Assembly (NCBI GenBank): GCA_030635465.1
Contig: DAOVYU010000078.1
Coordinates: forward strand, 1 to 6,118
From: Bacteroidales bacterium
GTDB taxonomy: Bacteria > Bacteroidota > Bacteroidia > Bacteroidales > JAADJA01
Length of the DNA: 6,118 bases
Direction of reading: 5' to 3'
Shown here: positions 1-5,843 of the stretch, in pieces
Layout: each line of letters opens with the position of its first letter
How positions within the stretch are numbered: position 1 is the first letter of the stretch
Made by a program: the position numbers and the translations under genes
Notes under the pieces: generated by a model
The model's input: only the letters and a program-made list of their open reading frames with translations
Told to the model about the DNA's origin: nothing
Database searches by the model: none

Positions 1-837
1 AGCTGGGGGTTGAATGTTATTTTAGGAGAATATCTTTTTAATCAACATTTTCAATATGCTGGTACAGACAAGGAGCGGTTGTCTGATTTTCAAAAGGCCC
101 TGGATGATGAAAGTGTTAAAGCCATCCTTTGTGCCCGTGGGGGATATGGACTCATTCGAATTATTGATCAGTTGGATTTTACTAAATTTCAGGTAAATCC
201 AAAGTGGATTATCGGATTTAGTGACATTACCATTCTTCATTCTTTTATTCATACCAATTTTGAAGCAGAAACCCTGCACGGGCCAATGACTTCCGGTTTG
301 AATGAAGTTGATTCAGCTGAAACATTGAGAAAAGGTTTGTTTGGTGAGGTTCTGAATTATGAGTTAGAAACGCATCCACTTTCAAAACATGGAAATACAA
401 ATGGTACTTTAACAGGAGGAAACCTTGCAATTTTATGCAGTCTTTTGGGATCAGATTCAGATATTGATACAAAAGGAAAAATATTATTCATAGAAGATGT
501 GGGTGAATATTTGTATCGGATCGACCGAATGATGTGGACCTTAAAACGATCAAGAAAACTGGACCAATTAGCTGGTTTAATTGTAGGCGATTTTAATGAG
601 ATGAAAGACAATGACGAACCTTTTGGAAAATCAGCCTATGAAATTATTGCAAAAGCTGTTAAAGAATATGATTATCCTGTATGCTTTGGATTTCCTGCAG
701 GCCATCAAAAAGATAACAAATCATTGATTTTGGGCAGACGGGTAAACTTATCAATTGGAGACAAAACAACATTGAACTTCTCCCGTAGGGATGCCAATGG
801 CAGAACCCAGAACCCTAAACTCAGAACTTCAAACTAA
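1..837 (+). CDS. LD-carboxypeptidase, peptidase S66 family (5' end missing)
   Basis: The reading frame is open from base 1 (first codons Ser-Trp-Gly-Leu), so the gene starts outside the window. By comparison with the usual length of about 300 residues, roughly 35-40 N-terminal residues are missing. Family S66 enzymes are cytoplasmic serine peptidases that remove the terminal D-alanine from murein tetrapeptides during cell-wall recycling; MccF-type relatives cleave microcin C. The Ser-Glu-His triad is visible: the nucleophile Ser in GFSDIT (codon 220-222), Glu in the FIEDVGEYLYRID stretch (about 493-495), and His in FPAGHQKDNKS (about 703-705). CARGGYG (about 130-150) is the conserved glycine-rich loop ahead of the nucleophile. 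The natural end of the fold seems to be near TTLNF (about 766-780). The tail beyond it, ending RTQNPKLRTSN, is encoded by a 7-base repeat array and looks like an added extension. yraN follows after 3 bases. The family is secure; the substrate is not shown by the sequence. Confidence 0.93.
   Translation, partial: SWGLNVILGEYLFNQHFQYAGTDKERLSDFQKALDDESVKAILCARGGYGLIRIIDQLDFTKFQVNPKWIIGFSDITILHSFIHTNFEAETLHGPMTSGLNEVDSAETLRKGLFGEVLNYELETHPLSKHGNTNGTLTGGNLAILCSLLGSDSDIDTKGKILFIEDVGEYLYRIDRMMWTLKRSRKLDQLAGLIVGDFNEMKDNDEPFGKSAYEIIAKAVKEYDYPVCFGFPAGHQKDNKSLILGRRVNLSIGDKTTLNFSRRDANGRTQNPKLRTSN
801..835. repeat. Degenerate heptamer tandem repeat at the carboxypeptidase/yraN junction
   Basis: The stretch divides into five consecutive 7-base units: CAGAACC, CAGAACC, CTAAACT, CAGAACT, TCAAACT. 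The first two are identical and the others keep an AAC core at the same phase. A partial unit, AAACC, then runs straight into the ATG of yraN. Just before the array lies an 11-base palindrome, TGCCAATGGCA (792-802). Because 7 is not a multiple of 3, the array is read as a non-repetitive peptide and provides the TAA stop at 835-837. Period and units are directly visible. The idea that it belongs to a dispersed repeat family is inference. Confidence 0.7.
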
Positions 838-840
838 ACC

Positions 841-1203
841 ATGTCTAAACACTACGATCTCGGCAAAAAGGGAGAAGATATTGCAGCCAGATACCTTGCG
901 GGAAAAGGCTATCAAATTATTGAACGAAACTGGCGATTTGGAAAAGATGAAATTGATATCATTGCTGAATATGATAATTTCCTGGTTATAATTGAAGTAA
1001 AAACACGAAGTACCAGCTATTATGGAAATCCAGAAGAGGCAGTTGATGAACAGAAACAGCGCTTTATAATTCGTACAGCCAATGAATATGTGATGCAGAA
1101 AGAAATAAATTTAGAAGTTCGGTTTGATATATTGTCTATTGTTATCGAATCAAATAAACAAACCATTAACCATATTGAGGAAGCGTTTTATCCTACTATT
1201 TAA
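841..1203 (+). CDS. yraN: YraN family protein (UPF0102), nuclease-fold
   Basis: A complete 120-residue protein, the usual size for this family. Conserved blocks appear in order: GKKGEDIAARYLAGKGY (8-24), RNWRFGKDEIDIIA (29-42) and IEVKTR (51-56). Asp39, Glu52 and Lys54 form the PD-(D/E)XK-type pattern D...ExK, placing it in the Holliday-junction-resolvase-like fold, with Glu12 as the usual helix-1 acid. A physiological role for YraN proteins is not firmly established; a DNA-processing role is inferred from the fold. The start follows the upstream stop by 3 bases with no Shine-Dalgarno, so translation is probably coupled or leader-independent. Its 3' end overlaps the opposing stress-protein gene by 4 bases. 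Family assignment is firm, nuclease activity unproven. Confidence 0.93.
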   Translation: MSKHYDLGKKGEDIAARYLAGKGYQIIERNWRFGKDEIDIIAEYDNFLVIIEVKTRSTSYYGNPEEAVDEQKQRFIIRTANEYVMQKEINLEVRFDILSIVIESNKQTINHIEEAFYPTI

Positions 1204-2318
1204 GAATGAAAAACCAACAAAGGAATATTGGTATGAAACAACATTCTGCGAGCCAGACTTGGGTTAAAAAGTCTTTCTATCAAACCTCGTTTACGTGTTG
1301 TTAAGGCAATCATATCAATATCTTTTTCGTCAATATAATCCTCCAGGCCTTGAAATACATCCTTGTGTTTCATTATATCACAAGTCAAACTATAATCGTC
1401 AAATTCTTTTTGAAAATGTGCTTTCAAAGAATCCATTTTAGCCAGATCTAAAGAATTTTCCTCATCAGTAGCAATGTGAACACAATGAATTTTCATACTA
1501 AATGGCCGGATCAGGTTCATTAGTTTCCGCAGGGTCTTGAAGTCAGACTCATCAAAGTCAGTAGCATACAATACTTTATTTATGTAATTGATGCCCAAAA
1601 AGATCGATTGTTTGGGAATTATAAAAACCGGCACAGTTGCATTCTGAATAATTTTTTTTGTAACACTTCCAATAAGATTGATAGCACCCTGTGCGCGGCC
1701 CCTTGTGCCCATTACAATCACTCCAGGGTTGTAGCTTGCACTGTATTGCATTATTTGATCTTCCGGCACTCCTTTGTCCAGTTTAAATGAAATTTTCACA
1801 TTGGCAAACTCTTCGTTTTCAAGGTAGCTTTTTAATTGTTTTTTCAAGCTTTTCATTTGTAACCGGGCCTCTTTCTCAAGGTTGTCAATTACTGTATTAA
1901 GGTTTACCTGATAGGAATATCCCTCCAGATAAGGTTCAGAACTAACAACAGGATTAAAGAAAGTATAAAAAAGTTTGATTTCTGCCTTTAATTTATGAGC
2001 CATCCCAAGGGCAAAATTGCAGGCATTTAATGACGGTTCAGAGAAATCAATGGGAACAAGTATTCGTCTTACATTTTTTAAAAGCTCAACAGTCTGTTCC
2101 TTGGCTTTTCCGTATCCATCTTTAATTTCGTTTATAATCCTGAATGCCCTGTCTGCATCTACTTCATGAATTTTCACCTTCACGCCAGTTGAAATATCAG
2201 GTTGAACCAGGTTGAGATTGGAGAGAAAACATTCTATCCCCTCTGCTTCAAGCCTGCCTTTTAATAATTGAGCGCGCGAATAAGGGTAAGATGCAATCGT
2301 AATGATTTTTTCTTCCAT
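1200..2318 (-). CDS. Tandem universal stress protein with N-terminal DUF2007-like domain
   Basis: A 372-residue soluble protein with three parts. Residues about 3-66 (ITIASYPYSRAQLLKGRLEA..., ending ADRAFRIINE) resemble the small DUF2007 domain, annotated in databases as putative signal transducing. Residues about 84-235 are a first Usp domain, opening RRILVPIDFSE with Asp91 and carrying the full nucleotide motif G-x2-G-x9-G-S (Gly204, Gly207, Gly217, Ser218), so it should bind ATP. Residues about 247-371 are a second Usp domain, opening NKVLYATDFDES, whose matching loop (TTRKRGLIERLFNPSLARR) has lost the glycines and probably does not bind nucleotide in that way. Usp proteins support survival in starvation and other stress; the exact activity here is unknown. 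The gene lies 49 bases downstream of the HsdR-N-like gene on the same strand and converges with yraN. The ATG at 2316-2318 fits the start of the DUF2007-like fold. Confidence 0.9.
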   Translation of the reverse strand: MEEKIITIASYPYSRAQLLKGRLEAEGIECFLSNLNLVQPDISTGVKVKIHEVDADRAFRIINEIKDGYGKAKEQTVELLKNVRRILVPIDFSEPSLNACNFALGMAHKLKAEIKLFYTFFNPVVSSEPYLEGYSYQVNLNTVIDNLEKEARLQMKSLKKQLKSYLENEEFANVKISFKLDKGVPEDQIMQYSASYNPGVIVMGTRGRAQGAINLIGSVTKKIIQNATVPVFIIPKQSIFLGINYINKVLYATDFDESDFKTLRKLMNLIRPFSMKIHCVHIATDEENSLDLAKMDSLKAHFQKEFDDYSLTCDIMKHKDVFQGLEDYIDEKDIDMIALTTRKRGLIERLFNPSLARRMLFHTNIPLLVFHS

Positions 2319-2345
2319 TTCGCTGTGATTTATAATTAGTAACTA

Positions 2346-2376
2346 TAAAAATACGAAAATATTTACACTAAGTCAA
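2346..2376 (-). promoter_or_regulatory. Possible promoter for the stress-protein gene
   Basis: Read on the minus strand, TTG (2374-2376) is followed 20 bases later by TATTTTTA (2346-2353). This is one base off the Bacteroidota -7 consensus TAnnTTTG, at near-ideal spacing from a -33 core. Transcription would begin near 2339, giving a leader of about 20 bases. The -33 part falls inside the last codons of the upstream gene. The region is very AT-rich, so a chance match is quite possible; read-through from upstream is the alternative. Confidence 0.33.
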
Positions 2377-2823
2377 TATGAATTTATAATTTGGAATGGT
2401 TTTCAGGAAATTATAAGTGTTTTTTTCATAATCCAGCTGACAACAATAATGATTCAATCCGTTGGTAACAATCAGGTAATTTACCTGTAGGGCCATATTA
2501 TACCGAACAATCTGATCAAATACTTTTTCATCGATTTTTATTTCAGGTGCTTTACATTCAACAATCAGAACAGGGCTTCCCTGCTTATCGTAAACCACAA
2601 TATCCGTTCTTTTTATCCGCTGATATAGCTTTAAGCCAGCCTCGACCGATATCAATGATTTAGGAAAATCCAATTCATTAGTGAGGTACATTAAAAAGTT
2701 TTGCCTTACCCATTCTTCCGGAGTAAGCACAACAAATTTTTTTCGGAAGTCATCGAAAATATAGGTTTTATCTTCTTCTTTTTTAAACCGGAATGTCTGC
2801 TCGGGTAAATTTAGTTTTTGCAA
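2368..2823 (-). CDS. HsdR N-terminal-domain-like PD-(D/E)XK protein
   Basis: A stand-alone 151-residue protein resembling the N-terminal nuclease domain of type I restriction subunits (the HSDR_N_2-type family). No helicase, methylase or specificity gene is nearby, so this is unlikely to be a working restriction system. Visible motifs are LTPEEWVRQNF (33-43), the helix acid Glu61, Asp74 in KRTDIVVYD, Glu89-Cys-Lys91 in VECKAP, and Gln104-x3-Tyr108 in DQIVRYN, which matches the QxxxY motif of RecB-like nucleases. The catalytic set is thus intact. The start is unusual: an in-frame stop lies at 2830-2832 and no ATG occurs before Met45, so TTG at 2821-2823 is chosen, giving the N terminus MQKLNLP; from memory, relatives start near this point. 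It is divergent from the DUF177 operon and about 50 bases upstream of the stress-protein gene. Function unknown; DNA repair or processing is only a guess. Confidence 0.86.
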   Translation of the reverse strand: MQKLNLPEQTFRFKKEEDKTYIFDDFRKKFVVLTPEEWVRQNFLMYLTNELDFPKSLISVEAGLKLYQRIKRTDIVVYDKQGSPVLIVECKAPEIKIDEKVFDQIVRYNMALQVNYLIVTNGLNHYCCQLDYEKNTYNFLKTIPNYKFILT

Positions 2824-2846
2824 AAAATTTTAGTTTTATTTTATTT

Positions 2847-2854
2847 CAAAAGTA
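2847..2854 (-). promoter_or_regulatory. Candidate -7 box for the HsdR-N-like gene
   Basis: On the minus strand this reads TACTTTTG, an exact match to the Bacteroidota -7 pattern TAnnTTTG. It would start transcription near 2840 and leave an A-rich leader of about 17 bases before the TTG start. No good TTTG lies at the -33 distance; that place is taken by the edge of an AT-rich dyad. Position and leader fit, but the missing -33 lowers confidence. Confidence 0.42.
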
Positions 2855-2873
2855 ACTATTCTATCTGGCTGAT

Positions 2874-2897
2874 TTTAAAAGAACATGTTTTTTTTAA
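2874..2897. promoter_or_regulatory. AT-rich dyad between the divergent promoters (possible operator)
   Basis: A 24-base inverted repeat centred on AACATGTT (2882-2889), where 10 of 12 base pairs match around the axis; the mismatches are 2881/2890 and 2876/2895. It ends 5 bases before the -33 box of the plus-strand promoter and covers the place where a -33 box of the minus-strand promoter would be. A regulator bound here could affect both directions. In DNA this rich in A and T such a dyad can also occur by chance. Confidence 0.3.
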
Positions 2898-2902
2898 TTC
2901 CA

Positions 2903-2933
2903 TTTGCTTATCGTTAAAAAATATATACCTTTG
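2903..2933 (+). promoter_or_regulatory. Main promoter of the DUF177-rpmF-plsX-fabH operon
   Basis: TTTG (2903-2906), a 19-base spacer, then TACCTTTG (2926-2933) matches the Bacteroidota primary-sigma-factor consensus (-33 TTTG, -7 TAnnTTTG) at its preferred spacing. It is the best promoter in the window. Transcription should begin around 2937-2942, giving a leader of about 50 bases before the GTG start of the DUF177 gene. No comparable promoter with both boxes was found further along the operon. Confidence 0.8.
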
Positions 2934-2944
2934 CACCCCAATTT

Positions 2945-2976
2945 TATAAGCCGGAATATTCGTCTTTCGGATTATA
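2945..2976 (+). promoter_or_regulatory. Leader hairpin at the predicted 5' end of the operon mRNA
   Basis: TATAA (2945-2949) pairs with TTATA (2972-2976), and CCGGAA (2951-2956) pairs with TTTCGG (2965-2970) including one G-U pair. A single G-A mismatch (2950/2971) separates the two helices and an 8-base loop spans 2957-2964. Two further G-U pairs could be added at the base. The hairpin lies between the predicted transcription start and the GTG at 2993, leaving about 16 unpaired bases before the start codon. There is no U-tract, so it is not a standard terminator. Possible roles are mRNA protection or control by an operon product; I recognise no known leader family. Confidence 0.5.
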
Positions 2977-2992
2977 GGTAAATCTTGACAAA

Positions 2993-3514
2993 GTGAACGA
3001 CTTAAAGGAATTTTCGATCCCTTTCAAGGGATTAAGTATTGGGGTTCACAATTACAAATGGGAAATATCCCATAAGTTCTTTGAAGCTATTGATAATTCT
3101 GAAATTGATGATGCAAAAATTGAAGTGATTCTGGACCTTGAAAAACAGGAGCGCATGATGGTCTGTAATTTAAGCATCACAGGATCCATTTTTGTAAAAT
3201 GTGATCGTTGTCTTGATAATCTGGAATTGCCTGTAAATTCAGAAGAGAATCTGTATATAAAGTTTGGAGCAGAAAGCGAAGAAGAGACAGAAGATGTCCT
3301 GATTATTGCTGAATCGGAATACCAAATTGATATTAGCAGGCTGATTAATGAATTTATTACATTATCATTGCCACTTAAAAAAGTACACTCATCCGGTAAA
3401 AAAGGTGGTAGTGGATGCAATAAAGAGATCATCAGTAAATTAGAAGAATTATCCAGCGAGAAGAAAGTGGATCCCAGGTGGGAAAAATTGAAAAATTTAA
3501 AACTTGAAAAATAA
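2993..3514 (+). CDS. DUF177 / YceD family protein (23S rRNA accumulation)
   Basis: A 173-residue protein of the YceD/DUF177 family, nearly always encoded directly before rpmF as it is here. Family members are linked to accumulation of 23S rRNA and so to 50S subunit assembly; the mechanism is not known in detail. Visible features are the N terminus KEFSIPFKGLSIGVHNYKWE (5-24), Cys70-x2-Cys73 in VKCDRCLDNLELPV, the conserved LINEFITLSLPLKKVH (117-132), Cys142 in GCNKE, and the C-terminal DPRWEKLKNLK (160-170). Cys70, Cys73, His132 and Cys142 could form a metal site; that is inference. The start is GTG (2993-2995), chosen because the family's N-terminal motif begins right after it and no in-frame ATG precedes it. 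It is the first gene of the operon; rpmF starts 19 bases downstream. Confidence 0.9.
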   Translation: MNDLKEFSIPFKGLSIGVHNYKWEISHKFFEAIDNSEIDDAKIEVILDLEKQERMMVCNLSITGSIFVKCDRCLDNLELPVNSEENLYIKFGAESEEETEDVLIIAESEYQIDISRLINEFITLSLPLKKVHSSGKKGGSGCNKEIISKLEELSSEKKVDPRWEKLKNLKLEK

Positions 3515-3533
3515 TTGTTAAAAACATATTAAA

Positions 3534-3725
3534 ATGGCTCATCCGAAAAGAAAAATATCGAAAACAAGAAGAGATAAAAGGAGGACGCATTACAAAGCAG
3601 AGGCTCCAACACTGGCCACCTGTCAAACAACTGGCGAGGTACATAAGTATCACCGCGGTTATTATGTTGATGGCGACTTATATTATAAGGGAAAACTGGT
3701 TTATTCAAAAGCGGCAGCTGAATAA
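3534..3725 (+). CDS. rpmF: 50S ribosomal protein L32, zinc-free (C-) form
   Basis: A complete 63-residue L32, a small basic protein of the large ribosomal subunit. The signature N terminus MAHPKRKISKTRRDKRRTHY (1-20), which inserts into rRNA, is intact. The C-terminal half normally holds a four-cysteine zinc ribbon; here only Cys30 remains, the partner positions being replaced in CQTTGEVHKYHRGYYVDGD (30-48), so zinc binding is not expected. This C- form is familiar from other Bacteroidota and is not damage. The protein ends in an Ala/Glu tail (KAAAE). It lies between DUF177 and plsX in a very common order and should be expressed from the promoter ahead of DUF177. Translation probably does not use a Shine-Dalgarno, as none is seen in the A/T-rich 19-base gap. 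Confidence 0.97.
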   Translation: MAHPKRKISKTRRDKRRTHYKAEAPTLATCQTTGEVHKYHRGYYVDGDLYYKGKLVYSKAAAE

Positions 3726-3764
3726 GAATTTGTTTTTCTTTCTTGTTTAATTAAAATTCTGTTA

Positions 3765-4721
3765 ATGAAAATCGGCTTAGACGTTATGGGAGGAGATTAC
3801 GCACCAGATGTTACTATCGCTGGTGCTATACTTGCCCAAAAAAAACTGTCCGACAATGATATGATTTTTTTATTTGGTCCCGAAAAAATTATTCTTGATA
3901 AATTAGCTGAAAAGGGATCCAATCCAAACTTATTTACTATCATGCATGCCCCGGACGTTATTGGAATGGGTGAACGGCCAATTAAGGCGTATACCCACAA
4001 ACCAGAATCCAGCATTGCGCAGGGGTTTAAATACCTCAAGCAAAAAGATATTGATGCATTTGCCAGTGCGGGAAACTCAGGAGCAACAATGGTGGGGGCC
4101 ATGTACAGTGTGAATAATATTAACGGTGTTATCCGGCCTAGTACATTAACCATTATTCCCAAAGAAAACGGTGGCATGAACGTAATGTTGGATATTGGCA
4201 CCAATCCTGACATAAAACCAGATATTCTTTACCAGTTTGCGATTTTAGGATCTTTGTATTCAGAATATGTATTGGGTATCAAAAATCCAAAAGTTGGATT
4301 GTTGAACATTGGAGAAGAAGAAGAAAAAGGCAACCTGCTCTGTCAATCCGCTTTCCGGTTGATGAAAGATTCGGATGATTTTAATTTTTATGGAAATATA
4401 GAAGGGAGAGACTTATTTAACGATAAAGCAGATGTTATTGTTTGTGATGGGTTTACGGGTAATATTGTTTTGAAACAAATTGAAGCAATGTACCGGTTAA
4501 TGGTTAAGCGCAACATCAGTGATGAATATTTTGATCGGTTTAACTATGAGAATTATGGTGGCAGCCCCATATTAGGTGTAAACTCCAATGTTGTAATCGG
4601 ACATGGAATTTCCAGTGCCAAAGCTATCATGAACATGGTCCTCCTGGCAAAAGACATACATGAAGCCAATCTTACCAAAAAGATTAAAAGAGCCATGAGT
4701 AAATACATTCAAAGTAAATAA
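3765..4721 (+). CDS. plsX: Phosphate acyltransferase PlsX
   Basis: A complete 318-residue enzyme of normal family length. PlsX converts acyl-ACP and phosphate to acyl-phosphate, the acyl donor used by the membrane acyltransferase PlsY to start phospholipid synthesis; it is a peripheral membrane enzyme. Family motifs in order: IGLDVMGGDYAP (3-14), SAGNSGATM (101-109), DIGTNPD (143-149), LLNIGEEEEKGN (179-190), GNIEGRD (210-216), VCDGFTGNIVLK (226-237), GGSPILG (265-271) and the GHG near residue 280. No transmembrane segment is visible, as expected. The ATG follows rpmF by 39 pyrimidine-rich bases, and fabH follows after 44. The pairing with fabH joins fatty acid initiation with use of its products. 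Confidence 0.97.
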   Translation: MKIGLDVMGGDYAPDVTIAGAILAQKKLSDNDMIFLFGPEKIILDKLAEKGSNPNLFTIMHAPDVIGMGERPIKAYTHKPESSIAQGFKYLKQKDIDAFASAGNSGATMVGAMYSVNNINGVIRPSTLTIIPKENGGMNVMLDIGTNPDIKPDILYQFAILGSLYSEYVLGIKNPKVGLLNIGEEEEKGNLLCQSAFRLMKDSDDFNFYGNIEGRDLFNDKADVIVCDGFTGNIVLKQIEAMYRLMVKRNISDEYFDRFNYENYGGSPILGVNSNVVIGHGISSAKAIMNMVLLAKDIHEANLTKKIKRAMSKYIQSK

Positions 4722-4726
4722 AATGT

Positions 4727-4734
4727 TATTTTTG
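4727..4734 (+). promoter_or_regulatory. Weak -7-like box ahead of fabH
   Basis: TATTTTTG, followed by GGGGC, matches the Bacteroidota -7 pattern TAnnTTTG and lies in the plsX-fabH gap, 31 bases before the fabH ATG. No TTTG is present at the -33 distance, which falls inside the end of plsX. It could give fabH some independent transcription, or be chance in a T-rich spacer. Confidence 0.27.
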
Positions 4735-4765
4735 GGGCTTCAAATTTAATTTAGACTCTTTAAAA

Positions 4766-5767
4766 ATGTCAAAATTCAGGGCTGCAATTACAGGAATTCA
4801 GGCTTATGCTCCTGATTACATTCTTACCAACCAGGAACTTGAAAACATGGTGGATACCACTGATGAGTGGATCACAACGCGAACTGGTATAAAAGAAAGG
4901 CATATACAGAAGGGGAAAGGACTGGGTACGTCTGATATGGCGGTTAAAGCCGTAGAGGGATTACTTGAAAAAACAGGAACCTCCCCTGACGATATTGACT
5001 TGGTTATTTGCGCTACAGTAACTCCTGATATGTTATTCCCTGCCACAGCTAATATTATTTGTGATAAAGCAGGTATCAAAAATGCATTTAGCTTTGATTT
5101 GAATGCCGCTTGTTCTGGCTTTATTTATGCACTGATTACAGCTAATAAATTTATTGAATCCGGTTCTCATAAAAAAGTCCTGGTAATTGGGGCTGATAAG
5201 ATGTCATCTATAGTTGATTATACCGACAGACAAACCTGCATTATATTTGGTGATGCTGCCGGAGCTGTTCTGCTTGAACCATCAACAGATGATAACGGTA
5301 TTATCGACTCCATTCTCAGAACAGATGGTTCCGGAAGGGTTCATTTGCATCAGAAAGCTGGTGGCTCTGTAAAACCTCCAAGTTACGAAACAATTGATGC
5401 AAAAGAACACTTTGTTTTCCAGGAAGGACAGGCAGTATTTAAATTTGCTGTGATAAATATGGCAGATATTTCTGTGGAGATCATGGAAAAAAATGGTCTC
5501 AAATCAGAAGATATAGCATGGTTGGTGCCTCACCAGGCTAACCTGCGTATTATTGAAGCAACTGCCCGCCGAATGGGCCTTGAAAGAGAAAAGGTCATGA
5601 TCAATATTCCACGTTATGGAAATACAACCAATGGCACCATCCCAATGTGTCTATATGAATGGGAAGACCAGCTGAAGAAAGGTGATAATCTTATCCTGGC
5701 TGCTTTTGGTGGTGGATTTACCTGGGGTTCCATTTATTTGAAATGGGCATATGATGGTAAGAAGTAG
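4766..5767 (+). CDS. fabH: Beta-ketoacyl-ACP synthase III (KAS III)
   Basis: A complete 333-residue condensing enzyme with thiolase fold. FabH joins an acyl-CoA primer, usually acetyl-CoA or a branched short acyl-CoA, to malonyl-ACP and so starts type II fatty acid synthesis in the cytoplasm. The Cys-His-Asn triad is intact: Cys116 in DLNAACSGFIYA, His256 in VPHQANLRI, and Asn286 in YGNTTNGTIP; the His-Asn spacing of 30 equals that of E. coli FabH. Other family blocks are DEWITTRTGIKERH (33-46), FGDAAGAVLL (161-170) and the C-terminal FGGGFTWGSIYLKW (314-327). It is somewhat longer than the 317-residue E. coli enzyme. Primer preference cannot be read from the sequence. It is the last gene of the operon; its ATG lies 44 bases after plsX, and the next gene converges on it. 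Confidence 0.96.
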   Translation: MSKFRAAITGIQAYAPDYILTNQELENMVDTTDEWITTRTGIKERHIQKGKGLGTSDMAVKAVEGLLEKTGTSPDDIDLVICATVTPDMLFPATANIICDKAGIKNAFSFDLNAACSGFIYALITANKFIESGSHKKVLVIGADKMSSIVDYTDRQTCIIFGDAAGAVLLEPSTDDNGIIDSILRTDGSGRVHLHQKAGGSVKPPSYETIDAKEHFVFQEGQAVFKFAVINMADISVEIMEKNGLKSEDIAWLVPHQANLRIIEATARRMGLEREKVMINIPRYGNTTNGTIPMCLYEWEDQLKKGDNLILAAFGGGFTWGSIYLKWAYDGKK

Positions 5768-5828
5768 TTTGTTTAGTTCCACAATCAATTCATTTTCTGA
5801 TTTCAAACATCATACATTACAAGTTCAT

Positions 5829-5843
5829 GTTGCTAGTTGCTAG
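5829..5843. repeat. Second heptamer tandem repeat, downstream of fabH
   Basis: Two perfect copies of GTTGCTA stand side by side with one more base in phase, and a decayed unit (GCTGGAA) follows at 5843-5849. The same bases can form a short hairpin, GCTAG-TTG-CTAGC (5832-5844), of 5 base pairs. It lies in the 156-base convergent gap 5768-5923, which otherwise shows only AT-rich sequence and no convincing terminator (no stable stem with a T-run) for either flanking gene. The unit differs from that at 801-835 but has the same period. Confidence 0.5.

Noticed and set aside
791..991. Plus-strand frame overlapping the start of yraN and beginning in the repeat array.
   Set aside because: It is out of frame with yraN, has no family features, and yraN's conserved blocks account for the sequence.
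2368..2823. Part of a type I restriction-modification locus.
   Set aside because: The protein is only 151 residues, has no helicase region, and no hsdM or hsdS-like gene lies in the window.
3725..3760. Inverted repeat AGAATTT / AAATTCT in the rpmF-plsX gap as a terminator or attenuator.
   Set aside because: The stem is seven mostly A-T pairs with a 22-base loop and no following T-run; it would be too weak.
3052..4213. Long minus-strand open frames opposite the DUF177, rpmF and plsX genes.
   Set aside because: They mirror well-identified plus-strand genes, have no recognisable motifs and no promoter; they are shadows.
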